Assembly (NCBI GenBank): GCA_029891345.1
Contig: CM056994.1
Location: 142,808,457 to 142,872,456 of the forward strand
Source of the DNA: Dryococelus australis
Lineage: Eukaryota > Arthropoda > Insecta > Phasmatodea > Phasmatidae
Length of the DNA: 64,000 nt
Direction of reading: 5' to 3'
Part shown: piece after piece, positions 35,301 to 47,520 of the stretch
How the letters are laid out: every line of letters starts with the position of its first letter
Numbering within the stretch: the first letter of the stretch is position 1
Program-made: the position numbers and the translations under genes
The notes under the pieces: generated by a model
The model's input: the letters and a program-made list of their open reading frames with translations, nothing else
What the model was told of the DNA's origin: nothing
The model's database searches: none

Positions 35301-35345
35301 AGCACTTCTATGACCTATGAGAGATTGTTCGGGTAAAATATTTAA

Positions 35346-37009
35346 TACTTAAAGTCATATCACTTCTGATTGACGAGTATGACAAATTTTCACTGAAAAA
35401 AACTGGTTACGGCAGTGTGAGACCTAAAGAAAAGGCACTAGGTGCGAAGACCCAAGATGAGAAAGTGCCATGCACTGCCTTACTCATCCGAGTACAGATG
35501 CAGTGCGGGAGGGTAGAGGGTGTACTGGTCTTCGGGTCATGAAAACCTGTAGTTGTGCGGAGGCAGGAGGGAGAAACACACCTGTTTGCTGCTCCCTAGG
35601 TTGTGGTGAGACCTGCAGGCAGTGGCAGAAGCAGCTGGTAATGAGCATTAGTTGTGGGCGTCCCCACGATTCTCGCCGGGGGATTAGAGCTGGGCAAATA
35701 GCTTGTAATGCGTGTAAGGCATGGGAGTGGCAAGCTGTAATATATGTAAGGTTTTACCCGACGTGTTCGTGATGAATACGGGAAGAACAAACCCTCCTTG
35801 ACCTGCGCAAGGTCGCCGGGTGTGTTATTCGCTAAGGCCTGGTGGGTACTACGTTGACTGGATCGAGATCAGAAATCCTTTCTCCGGCCTGGCCCTGCAA
35901 CCGACAGTTTTATAGGTGGCACTTAGGACCCGGTGGGAGATCTGCTGACCGCAACGGAAACATGATCCCTCTGAAGAACACGGAAGGAATGATCTGCACT
36001 TGTGGGGTATTTCTGAGACAGCTGATCTAAGAAATTTCGGAGCTATTGTTAGCTCTAGTAATGAAGAGTATTCTCAAGTGTGAAACCAGGAAGTGCTAGT
36101 GATGTGTATCTTGGACGAGGGACCAGCCTGTAATGGGTGTTAGGCTTAGCCTGGTCGGTTTGTGCTGACTTCGGGAAGCACATAACCTCCTCGTCCATAT
36201 AGACTCTCCTAGCCCAGGGGAATCCACTACCTCCTCATGGTACCGCTGCATAACTTCTAAATTGAAATGAGCAAAAGTGGGAAACTCCAGGGCGTACCTT
36301 ATGCCTCTCCATTATAAAAAAGCATATCTGCTTCCCAGGCTAATATTGAATTATGGGCAGTCATTATGGTAGTGCTTGGTAGCAGGCCGGTCGACTCGTT
36401 GATGGTCAGTGAGCCTCCAAAGACCGTATTTCACCCTGAAGAAATTCAGAGGATTGGTAATGTGCATTCTCTATGTAGAGGTACCTGTGCGAGAATGGAA
36501 ATCATACCCCAAAAAGGAGTAGAACCCAATATGAAAAGTAAGCAGGAGCACAAGCTGACCTTGCTACCCCTTGAGGTTCCCTGTGCAGGATATCGAGAGT
36601 CATGGCCCTTCGGGGTTTGTGTGTTCAGGCTAAACTCCTTTCGGGTAAGACAGTCATCCCCAATTTCCCTGGGCCCAGAGGTCAGATTGAGGACGATCTC
36701 GTACTGGCAGGGTTTTAAAATCGCTGCCGGTGGTGTACTAATTGTTGCAAGATGAGCAGGACACCATAAGCTTGTTGGATAGTAGAAGGGCGAAATTCCC
36801 AGATAGCAAATACTATCAACTAGGTGTATCGGGAGACCGATTCCAAAAAAAAATATTATATCGTAATATAGCCAAGATGGCAAGAAATGACAAACCTAGT
36901 AATAACTTACAGTAGCGGACTAGGTCAATATAAGAACTCATGTTATGTTATATAACTGTGCGGAGCTTACTTCTGTGTGGAGAGTTTTTTCCATGAGTTA
37001 TTATTTTTC
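35346..37009. other. GC-richer UTR-like region
   Basis: It follows the LINE and has a richer composition than its flanks. Related phrases recur (GCTTGTAATGCGTGTAAGGC at 35700, GCCTGTAATGGGTGTTAGGC at 36127; GAATACGGGAAGAACAAACCCTCC and GACTTCGGGAAGCACATAACCTCC), suggesting a duplicated untranslated segment of the LINE. A 129-codon plus frame (36366-36755) and a 145-codon minus frame overlap; neither has a motif. Confidence 0.45.
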
Positions 37010-38290
37010 AGTGTTGGTCCTGAAACAGTTTCATCATTCGTGAGGTGTATACTTCTGTACCTGGGAGGAGTGTTTTTTTTTGTATTTATTAGTATTTTGT
37101 CATCGTTGGTCCTGAAATTTGGTTAGTATTTTTCCATGATTAGGGGCTTCTGGAGACACATTTTTCATCAGTGTCTGTATTGATATATGGCTGTGTAAGC
37201 AGTTATATCAGAATTTATTAATATTTGTCTTCACTGGTCGTATCATCGATGGCACTGTCATTATTGGCTCTGCCACCGCTGGTTTTGTCATCGCTGGTTC
37301 TGCTATCGCTGGTCCTATTATTTTTCCATTATTTCTCCTCTAATTTTTCCATCGTTGGTAGGCTCTATAATACTGCATCTTCTGGCATTTTTTCCTCCGG
37401 TGCCTTTATCGTTCTGTGACTATGTGGACTTCGTTTTCTGTATATGTTCGTCGTTGGCCCTGCAATTTGTTCATTGTTGGTGGAGTGTATACTTTAGAAT
37501 ATGTTCCATTGTTGGTTCTACACATTTTCGACCGTGGGGTGTGTATGTCTGTTAATATTTTTTTTTCATTTGTTCTACATGTTTCGTCATTGGTCCTGTA
37601 ATTTTCTCATCATTGGTGGACTGTATACTTCTCTACCTGTGTGTGTATGTGTGGGCATTTGTTTCTGTATTTATTCTTACTGTTCGCCGTTGGTTGTACA
37701 ATTTTTCGTTAGTGGGGTATGTACTTCTGCATATTCTGAGATGAACTTTCATCGCTGCCTGTATAATTCTGCGACTTTATAGTAATAATTTTCTGTATTT
37801 TTTGTCATTAGCCTTGCAAACTGTTCATCATTGGTGGGGTGTATACTTCTGAATATTTTCCAGCATTGGTTCTACACTTTTTAGATTGTGGGGTGTGTAC
37901 TCCTGTTTATAATTTTTTGTCATTTGTTCTATATAATTCGTTGTTGGAGGGCTGCATACTTCTGTGACTGTGTGTGGGCGTTTGTTTCTGTATTTATTCA
38001 TATTTTTTGTTGTTGGTTCTTCAATCATTCGTCAGTAGTATGTGAACTTCTATGTCCTTTTGGCATTTTTTTCAACAGTGTCTGTATCATTCTGTGACAC
38101 TTTGGATATTTTTTTCTGTATTTGTTCATCTTTGGCCCTGAAATTCGTTATCATTGGTGGGGACTATACTTCTGGATAACTTATATTGTGGGTTCCACAC
38201 TTTTTTGATAGTGGGGTGTTTACATCTGTTAATGTTTTTTCTATGTTGGTGGGGTGAATATTTCTGCGAATGTTAGAATTACACTTCTGC
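37010..38290. repeat. Long tandem repeat, 320-355 bp unit
   Basis: The opening phrase TTTTCTGTATNTGTTCNTC recurs at 37434, 37789 and 38112. Between the starts the same sub-phrases appear in the same order: CATCATTGGTGGGGTGTATACTTCTG, TTGGTTCTACA, CGTGGGGTGTGTA, CATTTGTTCTA, then TGTTTCTGTATTTATTC. Earlier, more divergent units extend left to about 37010. The units are themselves built of shorter GTTGGTCCTG-type words. The open frames here are by-products of the repeat. Confidence 0.8.
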
Positions 38291-39712
38291 CTTAAATTGA
38301 GATCTGTCGAGACTTTTCAATGTTAAATGACTGCCGCTCTTTTCGCTGCTTAGAGCGTCTCGAAATATTCCTTTTATTGGTTCGCCATTGGGGATTCTAC
38401 GGTTTTATATTGGTGGCATCAAGTAATTTTCACTGTCGCTCATCTCTTTTAGTCACAGTTATGATGTCTCTGGCTCATTTTGATACACCGTGGTTTTCGG
38501 CATTGGAAATGTATCCTCATCTTAAGAAGCTTTCGCTTTAAAATGTTATGTGGAGAAAAATACCGCTGCGTTGAGGCGTGTGTCGCCGGAGCCCACCTTC
38601 ATCTTACGAAGATAATCATTATTGGAAAAAAAAATTTAAAAACAATTCGTAAAAAAAAATTGTAATTTGTAATCTTCGGTCCCAACGTCCAAGAAACCAC
38701 TACCATTGACTGATTAAAGCCATATAGGGAGTAGGAGAGAGAGAGAGTCGATGTGAACCTATGAAATATATAGGTGGAAACATACCCCAGGCTGAAGTTG
38801 ACACTGTTTACTTGTGGATGGTGTAGTTGGGGGAATGGTCATGGGGTTTAATGTAACATGTGTTTTCCTATATGAGCAGATAGATTCATGATGGAGAGTT
38901 TCGTTTGCTGGCAGACGTCATGGAAAGCGAAATGTCTCTATCAGTTACACTACTTTGACTACTCCATGGAAAGATCTCCTGAAGCACCATTGACTACAAA
39001 GATGTCTTCAACTGTTCTGGTAGCACCCTTACCTCTGACTGCAGCAACAGCACCACTTCGCCACTTGCCGAACCATCTGATTCATTCCACACCAACACCA
39101 TTTAAATCGTCGGTTCCTGCGCCTTTAGATGAGCCGAAACCATTTGGGGTCAGCGCTGTACTACCTGCCTATCGGTGTCTCTTTTGCTGCATAGAATTTG
39201 CATTGAAACTTGGCCCGCATCATCATGAAGTTCATGAGTGTACAAAAGGATGTTTTTTCTCTTATACCTGAGACCGGTTCATGGGAACCGAAAAACTAAA
39301 TGAATGTAGTAGATTTAGCCTTTGCCCAATATAATACATTTCATACATAATTGCGAGATGCATTTATTTCTTGTTTACCATAAAAATATTAAATTTAAAT
39401 TTAAAAATGCATTTAAGGAAAAAATAATTTTATAAGGTGTAGGTGCTTTAATTATCATTAAAATGAAAAAAAAACTATTTTTACAATCATTTTTAAAGCT
39501 GCTGTAAAAAATTTATATCACGTTTATAAGTAATGCATGTATGTCAACAGTTGGTTGAAAAAAAAATTAAAACAATAGGAATGACCAAAATGATAGTTTT
39601 TTTATGTCTCTAAATATCAGTGTCGCCACCTCACCTAGTGGCTACATCGAGACTACCGTGTGAGTTGAAAATAGAATCCCGTATGGAGGGTGAAGACAGC
39701 GAGACCTATAAT
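38291..39712. other. No recognised gene
   Basis: A 127-codon frame (38888-39271) is Pro/Ala/Thr-rich in the middle and ends with YRCLFCCIEFALKLGPHHHE, a loose C-x2-C plus His cluster. I do not recognise it and give it little weight. Confidence 0.35.
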
Positions 39713-40395
39713 TTAATATGACCATCGCCCGGTGGTCGAACGAAAGGGAGTGACAAACTCGAAACAAATGACGCCAACAAGCCAGCCTTCGAAACAAATG
39801 ACACTTACAAATATGGCAGTCTAACTAAGGTGAGAGCAAATTTCGAAACAAATGACGCTTTCCATAAGACGGTGGAACGAACACCACTAATTGGTCGAGT
39901 CACTTACCAATATAATGGTGGAGAGAATGCGACTAATTGGTCGAGTGGCTTACAAATATGGTGTCGAACGTGCCTACTAATATGGCGGACTAACGCATCT
40001 ATCAGTATGGTGGGGTCCAACGAATGCAAGAAACAGATGGCAGCCACGACAAAAAGTTTTAAAATAAATTTTTTTACAATTTTAAATAATTTCAAAATCA
40101 TTTTTAATAATTGTTTAATGATAATTTCTAAGTAATGTTTTAATAATAATTTTTTCATAAATGATTATGGAATTTTTTCGCATTTGTAGGGATTTTTTGG
40201 ATTTTTTTAATTTAAGATTTTGGTGTCAAACGTTTAAGGTCATGGGTCAAGGATCCGCGGTAAAAGGTCAACTGCCAATGGGCACTGGCTTCCTAGATAG
40301 CGGATGGCGACGTCATACATGGCGGCTGGTTCGCTCCAGCTCTCCAATCCCTGGTGCCCTTATGTCTGAACATACGAAACCCTACTACTTGCACA
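39713..40395 (-). repeat. Dispersed repeat family R1k, copy B
   Basis: Inverted partner of 23898-24566. It includes GACCATCGCCCGGTGGTCGAACG, repeated CTAATTGGTCGAGT with ACAAATATGG or CCAATATAATGG words, an AT-rich middle, AGGTCATGGGTCAAGG, and GGTGCCCTTATGTCTGAACATACGAAACCCTACTACTTG at the right end (short excerpts of a longer match). Confidence 0.8.
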
Positions 40396-40479
40396 GATTA
40401 TAAATCTAATGTTTTTATTTTACATGGGCACTGATACTGTTCATGTGGTTTACTGTGCATAAAATCATCAATGTCTTAT

Positions 40480-40830
40480 TTCAGGTATGAGTGAACCAGA
40501 AAAAATAAAACCTTGTCTTATTTCGAATGTTCAGACATGATAATGATTTCGACATTGAGACGTTGATTCCCCGTTCTTTCAACTGATTGACAAGACTATA
40601 AGAGCCGCTTAGCTGACTTTCAATGATAATCGTTTCACTGACTGATTTCACTAATTCAGGTTTAGAATGTAGATTCGGTCTACCTCTAGAATCAATCACG
40701 TAGTTATTTTTTTCATGAAAGGTGGCGTCGTTAACCTAACGACTACCAGGGTGTAATGCGTCTTGAAATCCAACTTCAGAAACTTTCCTTTTCAGCGGCA
40801 CGTCATGAAAACTTGAAGCACTTCTTCCAG
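40480..40830 (-). pseudogene. Unidentified coding-like fragment
   Basis: The minus strand carries a 72-codon open frame (40481-40699) that extends upstream past a stop with DVPLKRKVSEVGFQDALHPG and DATFHEKNNYVIDSRGRP. Inside the frame, KPELVKSVSETIIIES and LVNQLKERGINVS look like amphipathic helices of a DNA-binding (helix-turn-helix) region, as in some transposases. I cannot name the family. It is unlike the low-complexity frames elsewhere, so I list it as a probable relic. Confidence 0.35.
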
Positions 40831-42200
40831 TACTTCATCATGTTGTTAAGAGTAACTCGTAACTTATCATTGCCATTCGCGCCGTAATGATGTTTTCTGT
40901 TCCCATAAAAGACTCTCACTCTGAGGAATACACACACAAAGTTCCAAATCTTCCTCTAACTTTATCTTATCCCAGGCTTTGCCACTTAATGGTGAACCTA
41001 AGACACTGAGTTTTAATAACTTAATTTAAAGTTTCAACAGGTTGCGTAAGTTATGTAAGCCAGCCGCTGCTTTCGGTGCTCTTAATGTGAAGCGGAGAGA
41101 GCCAGTATATTAAGCAATTAATTTTCCTTCTAAACAGATAGATTATATATCGTTTAACTACTTAAAAATTCCATAAAATATCTGCCTGCACTGTTTTGTA
41201 AGAGAGGAAAAGGTATTTTTTGCGAGAATGTTAAGACATAGAATTATTTGTTCCCTCATACTTGTAATATGCCATCTTTTCTAAATAAATTTCACTACCT
41301 CAACATATTTATTTGATATAATTTTGATTTCAATAGTTGGCTTCTCCGGTGTTAGCGGCGTTAGCGGAAACTGGAAATAAGCTATATTCAACTATAATTA
41401 CCCAAATAAATATGTTACCTTTTTGTTATTCTGACCAACATTCCAGCGACCACAGAACAATATTGCACATCATCATAGAAATAGTAAAGTTACCTAAACA
41501 TATGATACCCTAACAATGGGCGACAGCTGCGCGTAGAGGCTGTTTCTAAAAGTAACTACAACAGGGCAGGTTTATTAAATATGTTCGAGTTCTATAGGCA
41601 GTAATTAAAACTAGCAAATAAAAATCGTATAATTTGATCTCCGATGTGCGTGTATTTATACTGGATAATAAATGTGATCGGTTTAGAATATTGGTATGAT
41701 TTAATGTATACATACATGTAGCCTGCTTATATTCACATGCAAAATTATTTATAAGTATTTAGATTTATTAATAAATATTTCAATATTACGTGTATTTTTT
41801 TCATAATCTGAAAAGTATTCATAAACATTGTGTAAGAAAAGATTTGTGCTAACATTTTATTAATGTACGAATATTGAAGTTTCTCATTTTAAATAGGAAT
41901 GACAAATTATATTATCAGGCTAACTTTTTTAAATAAAATATATGCGTTTTTACGGGAATATATTTTGAAACAATAGAAGTAATTGCTTAAGTGCAAAAAA
42001 ATACTGGAATCACTTAATAATTTATCATGCTTTTGTGTATGTTGCAAATATAACGTATATATTTAGAAATTATTAGCGAAACGTAATAGTTTTTGTTATG
42101 AGATAGGCCATTTTAACAAATAACACGCTACTGCTTTTAGTTCAAAGAGTTTCCATATTTTATTTATTTTTTTGATTTGTGTAGTAGAATGTGTGTAGTT
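40831..42200. other. AT-rich DNA without features
   Basis: No motif-bearing frame, RNA gene or repeat was recognised. Confidence 0.5.
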
Positions 42201-42497
42201 TCATTCAACGTTTTCGTAATATTATGCAGTTGAAAGATTTATTCTAAATAAATATATGTGCGATTGTTTGCTGCTAAATAGCACATGCTCAGCCTAATAT
42301 TCGCTACTATCAATCTTGAGTAATCCTCTCCAGTACAGTTAACATTTAAGGGTACTGTCAAAACACTACAGGAATACTTAACTCCAATTAATAATAGCAG
42401 AGTAGAACACCACGAGTTCTTAACGTGTACGCAAGCAGAAAATTTAAATATTTCTGAATTTGTTACTATGTTACGACATTATGCACCCAAATGTGAA
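42201..42497 (+). repeat. 297 bp direct repeat, copy A (gag segment)
   Basis: Identical to 43139-43435 except for one base that I can find (CTCAGCC versus CTCAACC). One frame reads EYLTPINNSRVEHHEFLTC and ISEFVTMLRHYAPKCE, a Ty3/gypsy capsid segment. Gag continuity is lost after this copy. Confidence 0.9.
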
Positions 42498-43138
42498 TTT
42501 ATCCTTTAAGCATCAAATATCACTCGCCACTCAATGTCGTGACTATATTTCTCATTTGGAAAGGTGTCACAGTGAAGCACGGATAGTTTACAGTGAAGAT
42601 TTTTATCGATCACTAGAAACTGCTGCAAGAAGCTTTCGACTGATTGACTGTTTTGCTAGAGCATGGTAACTAAGCGTACTGAGAAATATGAGTTTATGTT
42701 ATGTATACAATAAAATATTATACCACTGTAACTTATATTTTTCTGTGCTTATAAAATCCGGTAAGTTGTTTCCTCGCTGTATAAAAAATTGTGAAAAATT
42801 AAAAATATCAAATTAGTTCACTTTAACAATAATATTCTCTGTTATTTATATCTTATAATAGTCAAGAACAGATTTATCGACGATGGTTAAAAGAAGAGGA
42901 ATTAAAAGCAGTATGACAGAACCTATTTAACAATTAATTATTATCAATAATTTCAAATGGGTACAGGAAAATTTCAATCTGTTATTACTGATTTTACTGC
43001 AAACAAAGAGCGATGAACGAATTATTAATATTGAGGTTTATAAATTCAAAAGACTTCTTAACAGCCCGGAATTAAAACCACGAATGTTATTATAAAATAT
43101 TGATGTCATTTATACAAACAAGGAACAGTTTTATTTTT
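42498..43138. other. Interval between the two 297 bp copies
   Basis: AT-rich, with a 69-codon frame (42460-42669) that starts inside copy A. No motif. Confidence 0.4.
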
Positions 43139-43435
43139 TCATTCAACGTTTTCGTAATATTATGCAGTTGAAAGATTTATTCTAAATAAATATATGTGCG
43201 ATTGTTTGCTGCTAAATAGCACATGCTCAACCTAATATTCGCTACTATCAATCTTGAGTAATCCTCTCCAGTACAGTTAACATTTAAGGGTACTGTCAAA
43301 ACACTACAGGAATACTTAACTCCAATTAATAATAGCAGAGTAGAACACCACGAGTTCTTAACGTGTACGCAAGCAGAAAATTTAAATATTTCTGAATTTG
43401 TTACTATGTTACGACATTATGCACCCAAATGTGAA
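43139..43435 (+). repeat. 297 bp direct repeat, copy B (gag segment)
   Basis: This copy is in context: the gag reading continues downstream to the zinc knuckles, so it is probably the source and 42201-42497 the duplicate. Confidence 0.9.
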
Positions 43436-43890
43436 ATAAAATGCGACTGTAAAAAGCCAATAGCAGATATTTTTCTAAAATTTTCAACTTGTACGAGGTA
43501 TTCTAAATAAATTAATTAGAGACCAGTTAATTATGAACACTAGTTCTACTTTTCAAGAAATTCTTGACATAGCCCTTGCCCTTGAAGCTGCCAAATAAGC
43601 CTTTAAAAATATTCCGAACGTAGATAGACCTTCCGAAACTATTCATGTGGTTTCATATTCATATAAAAATCAGATTAACAAAACAAAGAAGAATATTTAG
43701 TTCACCTACAAAACTTAAGTTTCGTTAACTAGTAATAGAGAACTTGTGTATTACATGCGGTCGTGAGGGTCATGTATCCAACATATGCAGGATTAATGAT
43801 GAAAATATCATATGTCATTCTTGTAATAAGGAAGGACATGCCAAAAACGTTTGTCTCAAACATTACTCCAAAATAACAAAAGGATAAAGT
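43250..43890 (+). pseudogene. Ty3/gypsy gag relic with two zinc knuckles
   Basis: After the capsid segment the frame passes through KCDCKKPIADIFLKF, LIRDQLIMNTSS and FQEILDIALALEAA, matching the gypsy capsid C-terminus (LRDQxVxG...LLxxxxLxLxxA). Two intact C-x2-C-x4-H-x4-C knuckles follow at 43747-43788 (CITCGREGHVSNIC) and 43813-43854 (CHSCNKEGHAKNVC). In live elements Gag forms the particle and packages RNA through these knuckles. Stops and shifts make this copy dead. Confidence 0.8.
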
Positions 43891-44789
43891 CTTTAGACCT
43901 GACTTGAGAATGAGATTTTTTATCTAGAGATGATGTTTATTCCATCTTAAAATACCAGAAGCAATTAAATAAAACTAAATACTTTTTTGGGGAAAAAAAT
44001 GTGTATTCTGTTACTGATAAAGACACATACTTTATATACGTCTACATAGAATGTCAGATGCAATGTTTTAAGAATATTCAAGAGTAGGACTAACCTTACT
44101 TCCCCTACCTGATTAAGAACGATGAAAACATATGTATCCTCTAAAAAATACGTCAGTTGGTTTTTGATCCTATACGTCGGAAATTTTAACTGATTAGAAT
44201 GATAGTAGTCTTGTTCGAATGTCACAAAATCAAATATAAATAACTAATATATATTGTTCGAAATCAGTTAATTAGTATACTCCTTTATTAGGTCGAACAT
44301 AGGTTCGGAAAAGTGATATTGATTTAAAGAAACTTTATAAGAGAGGACCATCAATGAAAAACAGTTTAAGTTATGCTATAATCGACACAGTAGCCATTCC
44401 GAAAAAAAAATGTTTAGTGATATTTTAAAACCAGAAGTTGGTTGTATTTCACTTCTGACTTTTCACCTGAGAGAGAATGGGAAACGTGTACTTACTAATA
44501 CTTTCTCACTTTTAACAGAGACCCAAGAGTTACGATTTTCGATCATATACACGGTACAAAAACCCGTCAAACGAACAAACTCGTTTGACGTGTCTCGTCG
44601 TACGATTTTCGGTGGTAACGATTTCGTAACAGTTTGGGCAAACTCGAAATTGTTTCCATCGTTCAAACATCGAATGGCTTGTTAATACATCGGTTTGCCA
44701 TTCAGATAGATCATCGCGTATTTTTATTATCCCCGACGACGAAGGGTGATCGAGCAATCCACGACACGTACACTTTATTTTTTTTAAAT
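43891..44789. other. Gag-RT interval with probable insertion
   Basis: No protease motif was found. The right half belongs to an insertion headed by the tRNA-like sequence at 44804-44866. A 26 bp hairpin with 10 bp perfect stem lies at 44565-44590 (CGTCAAACGA, loop ACAAAC). Confidence 0.45.
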
Positions 44790-44803
44790 TCAAAGTGCAC
44801 ATG

Positions 44804-44866
44804 CCAGTATTCGAACTCGCAACCCTTGGCCCATGAGTCTAAAGCGCTAACCACTACGCTAACAGA
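44804..44866 (-). repeat. tRNA-Met-like SINE head
   Basis: The minus strand has TTAGCGTAGTGGTTAGCGC, with a perfect A box and close to the tRNA-Met D arm, then a loop containing CTCAT (CAU anticodon position) and a B box GAGTTCGAATA with two changes. An A-rich stretch follows on the same strand. It is a tRNA-derived insertion in the gypsy relic. Confidence 0.6.
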
Positions 44867-45009
44867 TCGTTGTAAATACGAGGTTGGTCTTTCCTTACAA
44901 TAAATTTTTGTAATGTCTACATTGAAAGTTTTTTAAATTATTATAATTTAATTAATTTATATACAAATAAAGATCGAATACTCCAGCTGTATCGTATATG
45001 AAACACTAT

Positions 45010-45670
45010 GCATTAAAGGGTTAAGAAACGAGGAGTTACACATGCACTTCGAGAGAAAGGCGATAAAAAACTTAATTTACATTTACATGATAGTATACTG
45101 ACTCCAAATAAACATAGTGTCTGTGGTTCACCATAAGTTATTCCCAAATCAGATGGCAATGTACGACTTTGTGTCGATTGTAAGATAGGAGTCAACTCTC
45201 AGATTTAATCTTCGCACTACACTGTTCTAAGTATTGAAGAAACTCTCAACCGACTACGGGATACTGCATACTTCTGAACATTATGTCTTGACAAACCCTA
45301 TCTGCACTTATGGTATCTGAAGATACTAGCATTATTCAAACAATTTAAAAGCAGAAATGTACCTTTAAAGTGACTCAATTAAGTTTCAGTGTAAAAACAG
45401 CACCTAGTGAATTCCATCGTAAACTTAGCCAAATTCTTCAAGTTCCTCAAAGAGTTACAACATATTTGGACGTTTTGTGTGTCTTTGGACGAACATTTTG
45501 AGAATGTAACAATAATTTAATAAGGGATTTGGAACGTTTACAAAATTAAAACACTAACACAAATCGGAACAAATACCAATTTTTCAAAAAAGAAAGTACA
45601 TAATCTTGGTTGCAACATTAAAATAAATGTATTTCTAAATGCTTTAAGAAAATCGTAGCTATAACTAACT
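45010..45670 (+). pseudogene. Ty3/gypsy reverse transcriptase relic
   Basis: RT in one degraded frame: VIPKSDGNVRLCVDCKIGVNSQI (first 20 residues or so of the fingers motif), IEETLNRLRDTAYF, a palm stretch ending LDKPYLHL, VKTAPSEFHRKLSQIL, and the catalytic box at 45473-45484 as YLDV instead of YLDD. After that come VFGRTF, RDLERLQN and LGCNIKI. The element is plus-strand, downstream of the gag relic, and belongs to the same copy. No RNase H or integrase was found to its right. Confidence 0.8.
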
Positions 45671-46344
45671 TACGTCGTACCTTGGTAATATTTAGAATTT
45701 TTTTTAATGCTGTTTTAAAAGCTTGGTTAATAAGTTATAGTTATAATTCATAAATGAAATTATTTTTTTAGCTAACAGATTTCGCATATATTAGTGCCTA
45801 CAGAAACGCATCACCTAGGTAAATAAGTTCATATGCAATTATTTTAAAGCATAGTTGGTACTTTCAATTAAAAGGTCGGTGTGAAATCAACCATTACAAA
45901 ATCTTGTTACAAAATTGTGAATCGTCAATTTGGGTTCATCATGAACGAAATAGATGGTACGGTCGATGAGTACAGATGTAATTATTTAATTACATATACT
46001 GGGTTTTACCATACATGATTTTGGATGCAAGAAAATACGAAATCTATAAAATTTCCCTTAATGAATCTCGTCATCTATCTGGCCAATGATAGAAAATCAT
46101 TACAACCTTTGGTCTAGGAAACATCCTTGAGCATAGAGAATCCAAGATGTTAGGTGATATTAACTGAATATAAAAATACAACTCAACATCACATTCACCA
46201 GATGAAGTTTTTATCACTGCAGACTGCAAAATGTAATAATTTTACTCGAGAAATATGAATGCAGTATATCATAATTGAGACTATAGATGCTGCTGTACTA
46301 AACACATGAAAGTATTGAGATCAGGTATTACGTTCGAAAGATCC
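45671..46344. other. AT-rich DNA without features
   Basis: No gene or repeat recognised. Confidence 0.45.
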
Positions 46345-47520
46345 GTGCAACTACAAACACACGCACACACACCAACATATATGCACATACACAGTTACAC
46401 ACACAGACCTACAGGCAGAAAGTGATCTCATAAGTCTTTCTATCCTACGGAAAGTAAGGTAATAATTGTTTGACTTACCTAAAACTTATCAGTTAACATA
46501 AATTACTGCAGTATTACTTGTTTGCCGATATATGGCAGTAAAACGTAATTTATTCGCCTGGCACCATCTTACAAAATGGAAGAAAAAAGTGGCTTTGTAT
46601 ATACATATTTGATGCTTGTTATAAGTATGTACTCCCAACATACATTGTTAATTTGAAATTGACTACATATTTTCGAATATATAGCATTCTATGAAAAAGT
46701 TGTCACACGGCCGCCATTTTGAAAATAAGTGTCTGACAAACTTTAAACATATATGTTCATATCAACAACCGAAGTACTACTTTTTTTCCAAATTTGTTAG
46801 CAATCTGTCTGTTTTTTCCAGAGCTATTATATAAAAACTTAATTGATTAATTTATCGCTTTTTCAGAAAATGGCGGTAAAACATGTTTTATATGGTTCTT
46901 GTAATATATATTGACAGCATACAAAATTTGGTTGAAATTAGTCAAATGGTCTGGTAATAATAACTAATAAACCTATAATATTTGTATGGCCGCCATTTTG
47001 GACACAAGTACCAAATTAAGTTCAATTGCTTGTATTTAACCTACACGTCCTTTCATAGAACTACTTACATGCCAAATGTGGCGAATATTGGTTCAGTAGT
47101 TTTCGAGATATAATGTAAAAGCTATATTTTCACTTTGCACTATCTTCTAAAATGGCGGACCAACAACAGCATTCTCATATGAATTCAATACTTATAACTT
47201 GCTTTGTCATCGTACAAAATGTTGTTCAAATCGGTTGTATGATTCCGAGAAATGTCATATCACACTAAATTTCAAATTGGCCGCCATTTTGAATGTCCTT
47301 ACTCAGTACTACATACCGGAATTGTTGAAATTCGATTCACCTGTTCCAAAATTGAATTAGGGAGGAGAGGAGGAGTTAACACACTCACAACACACACGCA
47401 GACACGCAGACACGCATACATACATACACACACACCAACACAGACAGGAAAGTGTTCTATTAAGACTTTTTTTCCTTCGGATAGTAGGTTGAAAATAGAT
47501 TGGGACAGTGTATTTCATTA
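46345..47520. repeat. Satellite-like repeat, about 285 bp unit, between CA-rich blocks
   Basis: GGCCGCCATTTTG recurs at about 46709, 46988 and 47279, each time followed by an AAGT- or CTTA-type stretch and preceded by TACAAAATTTGGTTGAAAT-like words. CA-rich blocks occur at both ends (46350-46410 and 47385-47440), each followed by an AAGTG and CCTWCGGATAGTA-type phrase, so the whole is bounded by a direct repeat. Confidence 0.65.

Larger units (their letters stand above)
32955..35345 (+). mobile_element. R1-like LINE, 5'-truncated and degraded
   Basis: A plus-strand non-LTR retrotransposon keeping RT and the C-terminal region. The endonuclease is not recognisable. The region between about 34140 and 34670 does not read as LINE and contains a tRNA-like sequence, so it is probably a later insertion. 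The R1-type affinity rests on the order of GIAPGMDVIE, PQGSVLGPILWNILFDGLL, AGVLPVDLLVRE and the closing HVLMEC. Confidence 0.8.

Noticed and set aside
36366-36883. Overlapping 129- and 145-codon frames on opposite strands
   Set aside because: No motif in either and they lie in a UTR-like stretch after a LINE. Probably chance frames in GC-richer DNA.
38888-39271. Zinc-finger protein from a C-x2-C and His cluster
   Set aside because: Spacing does not fit a C2H2 finger and the rest is low-complexity Pro/Ala/Thr.
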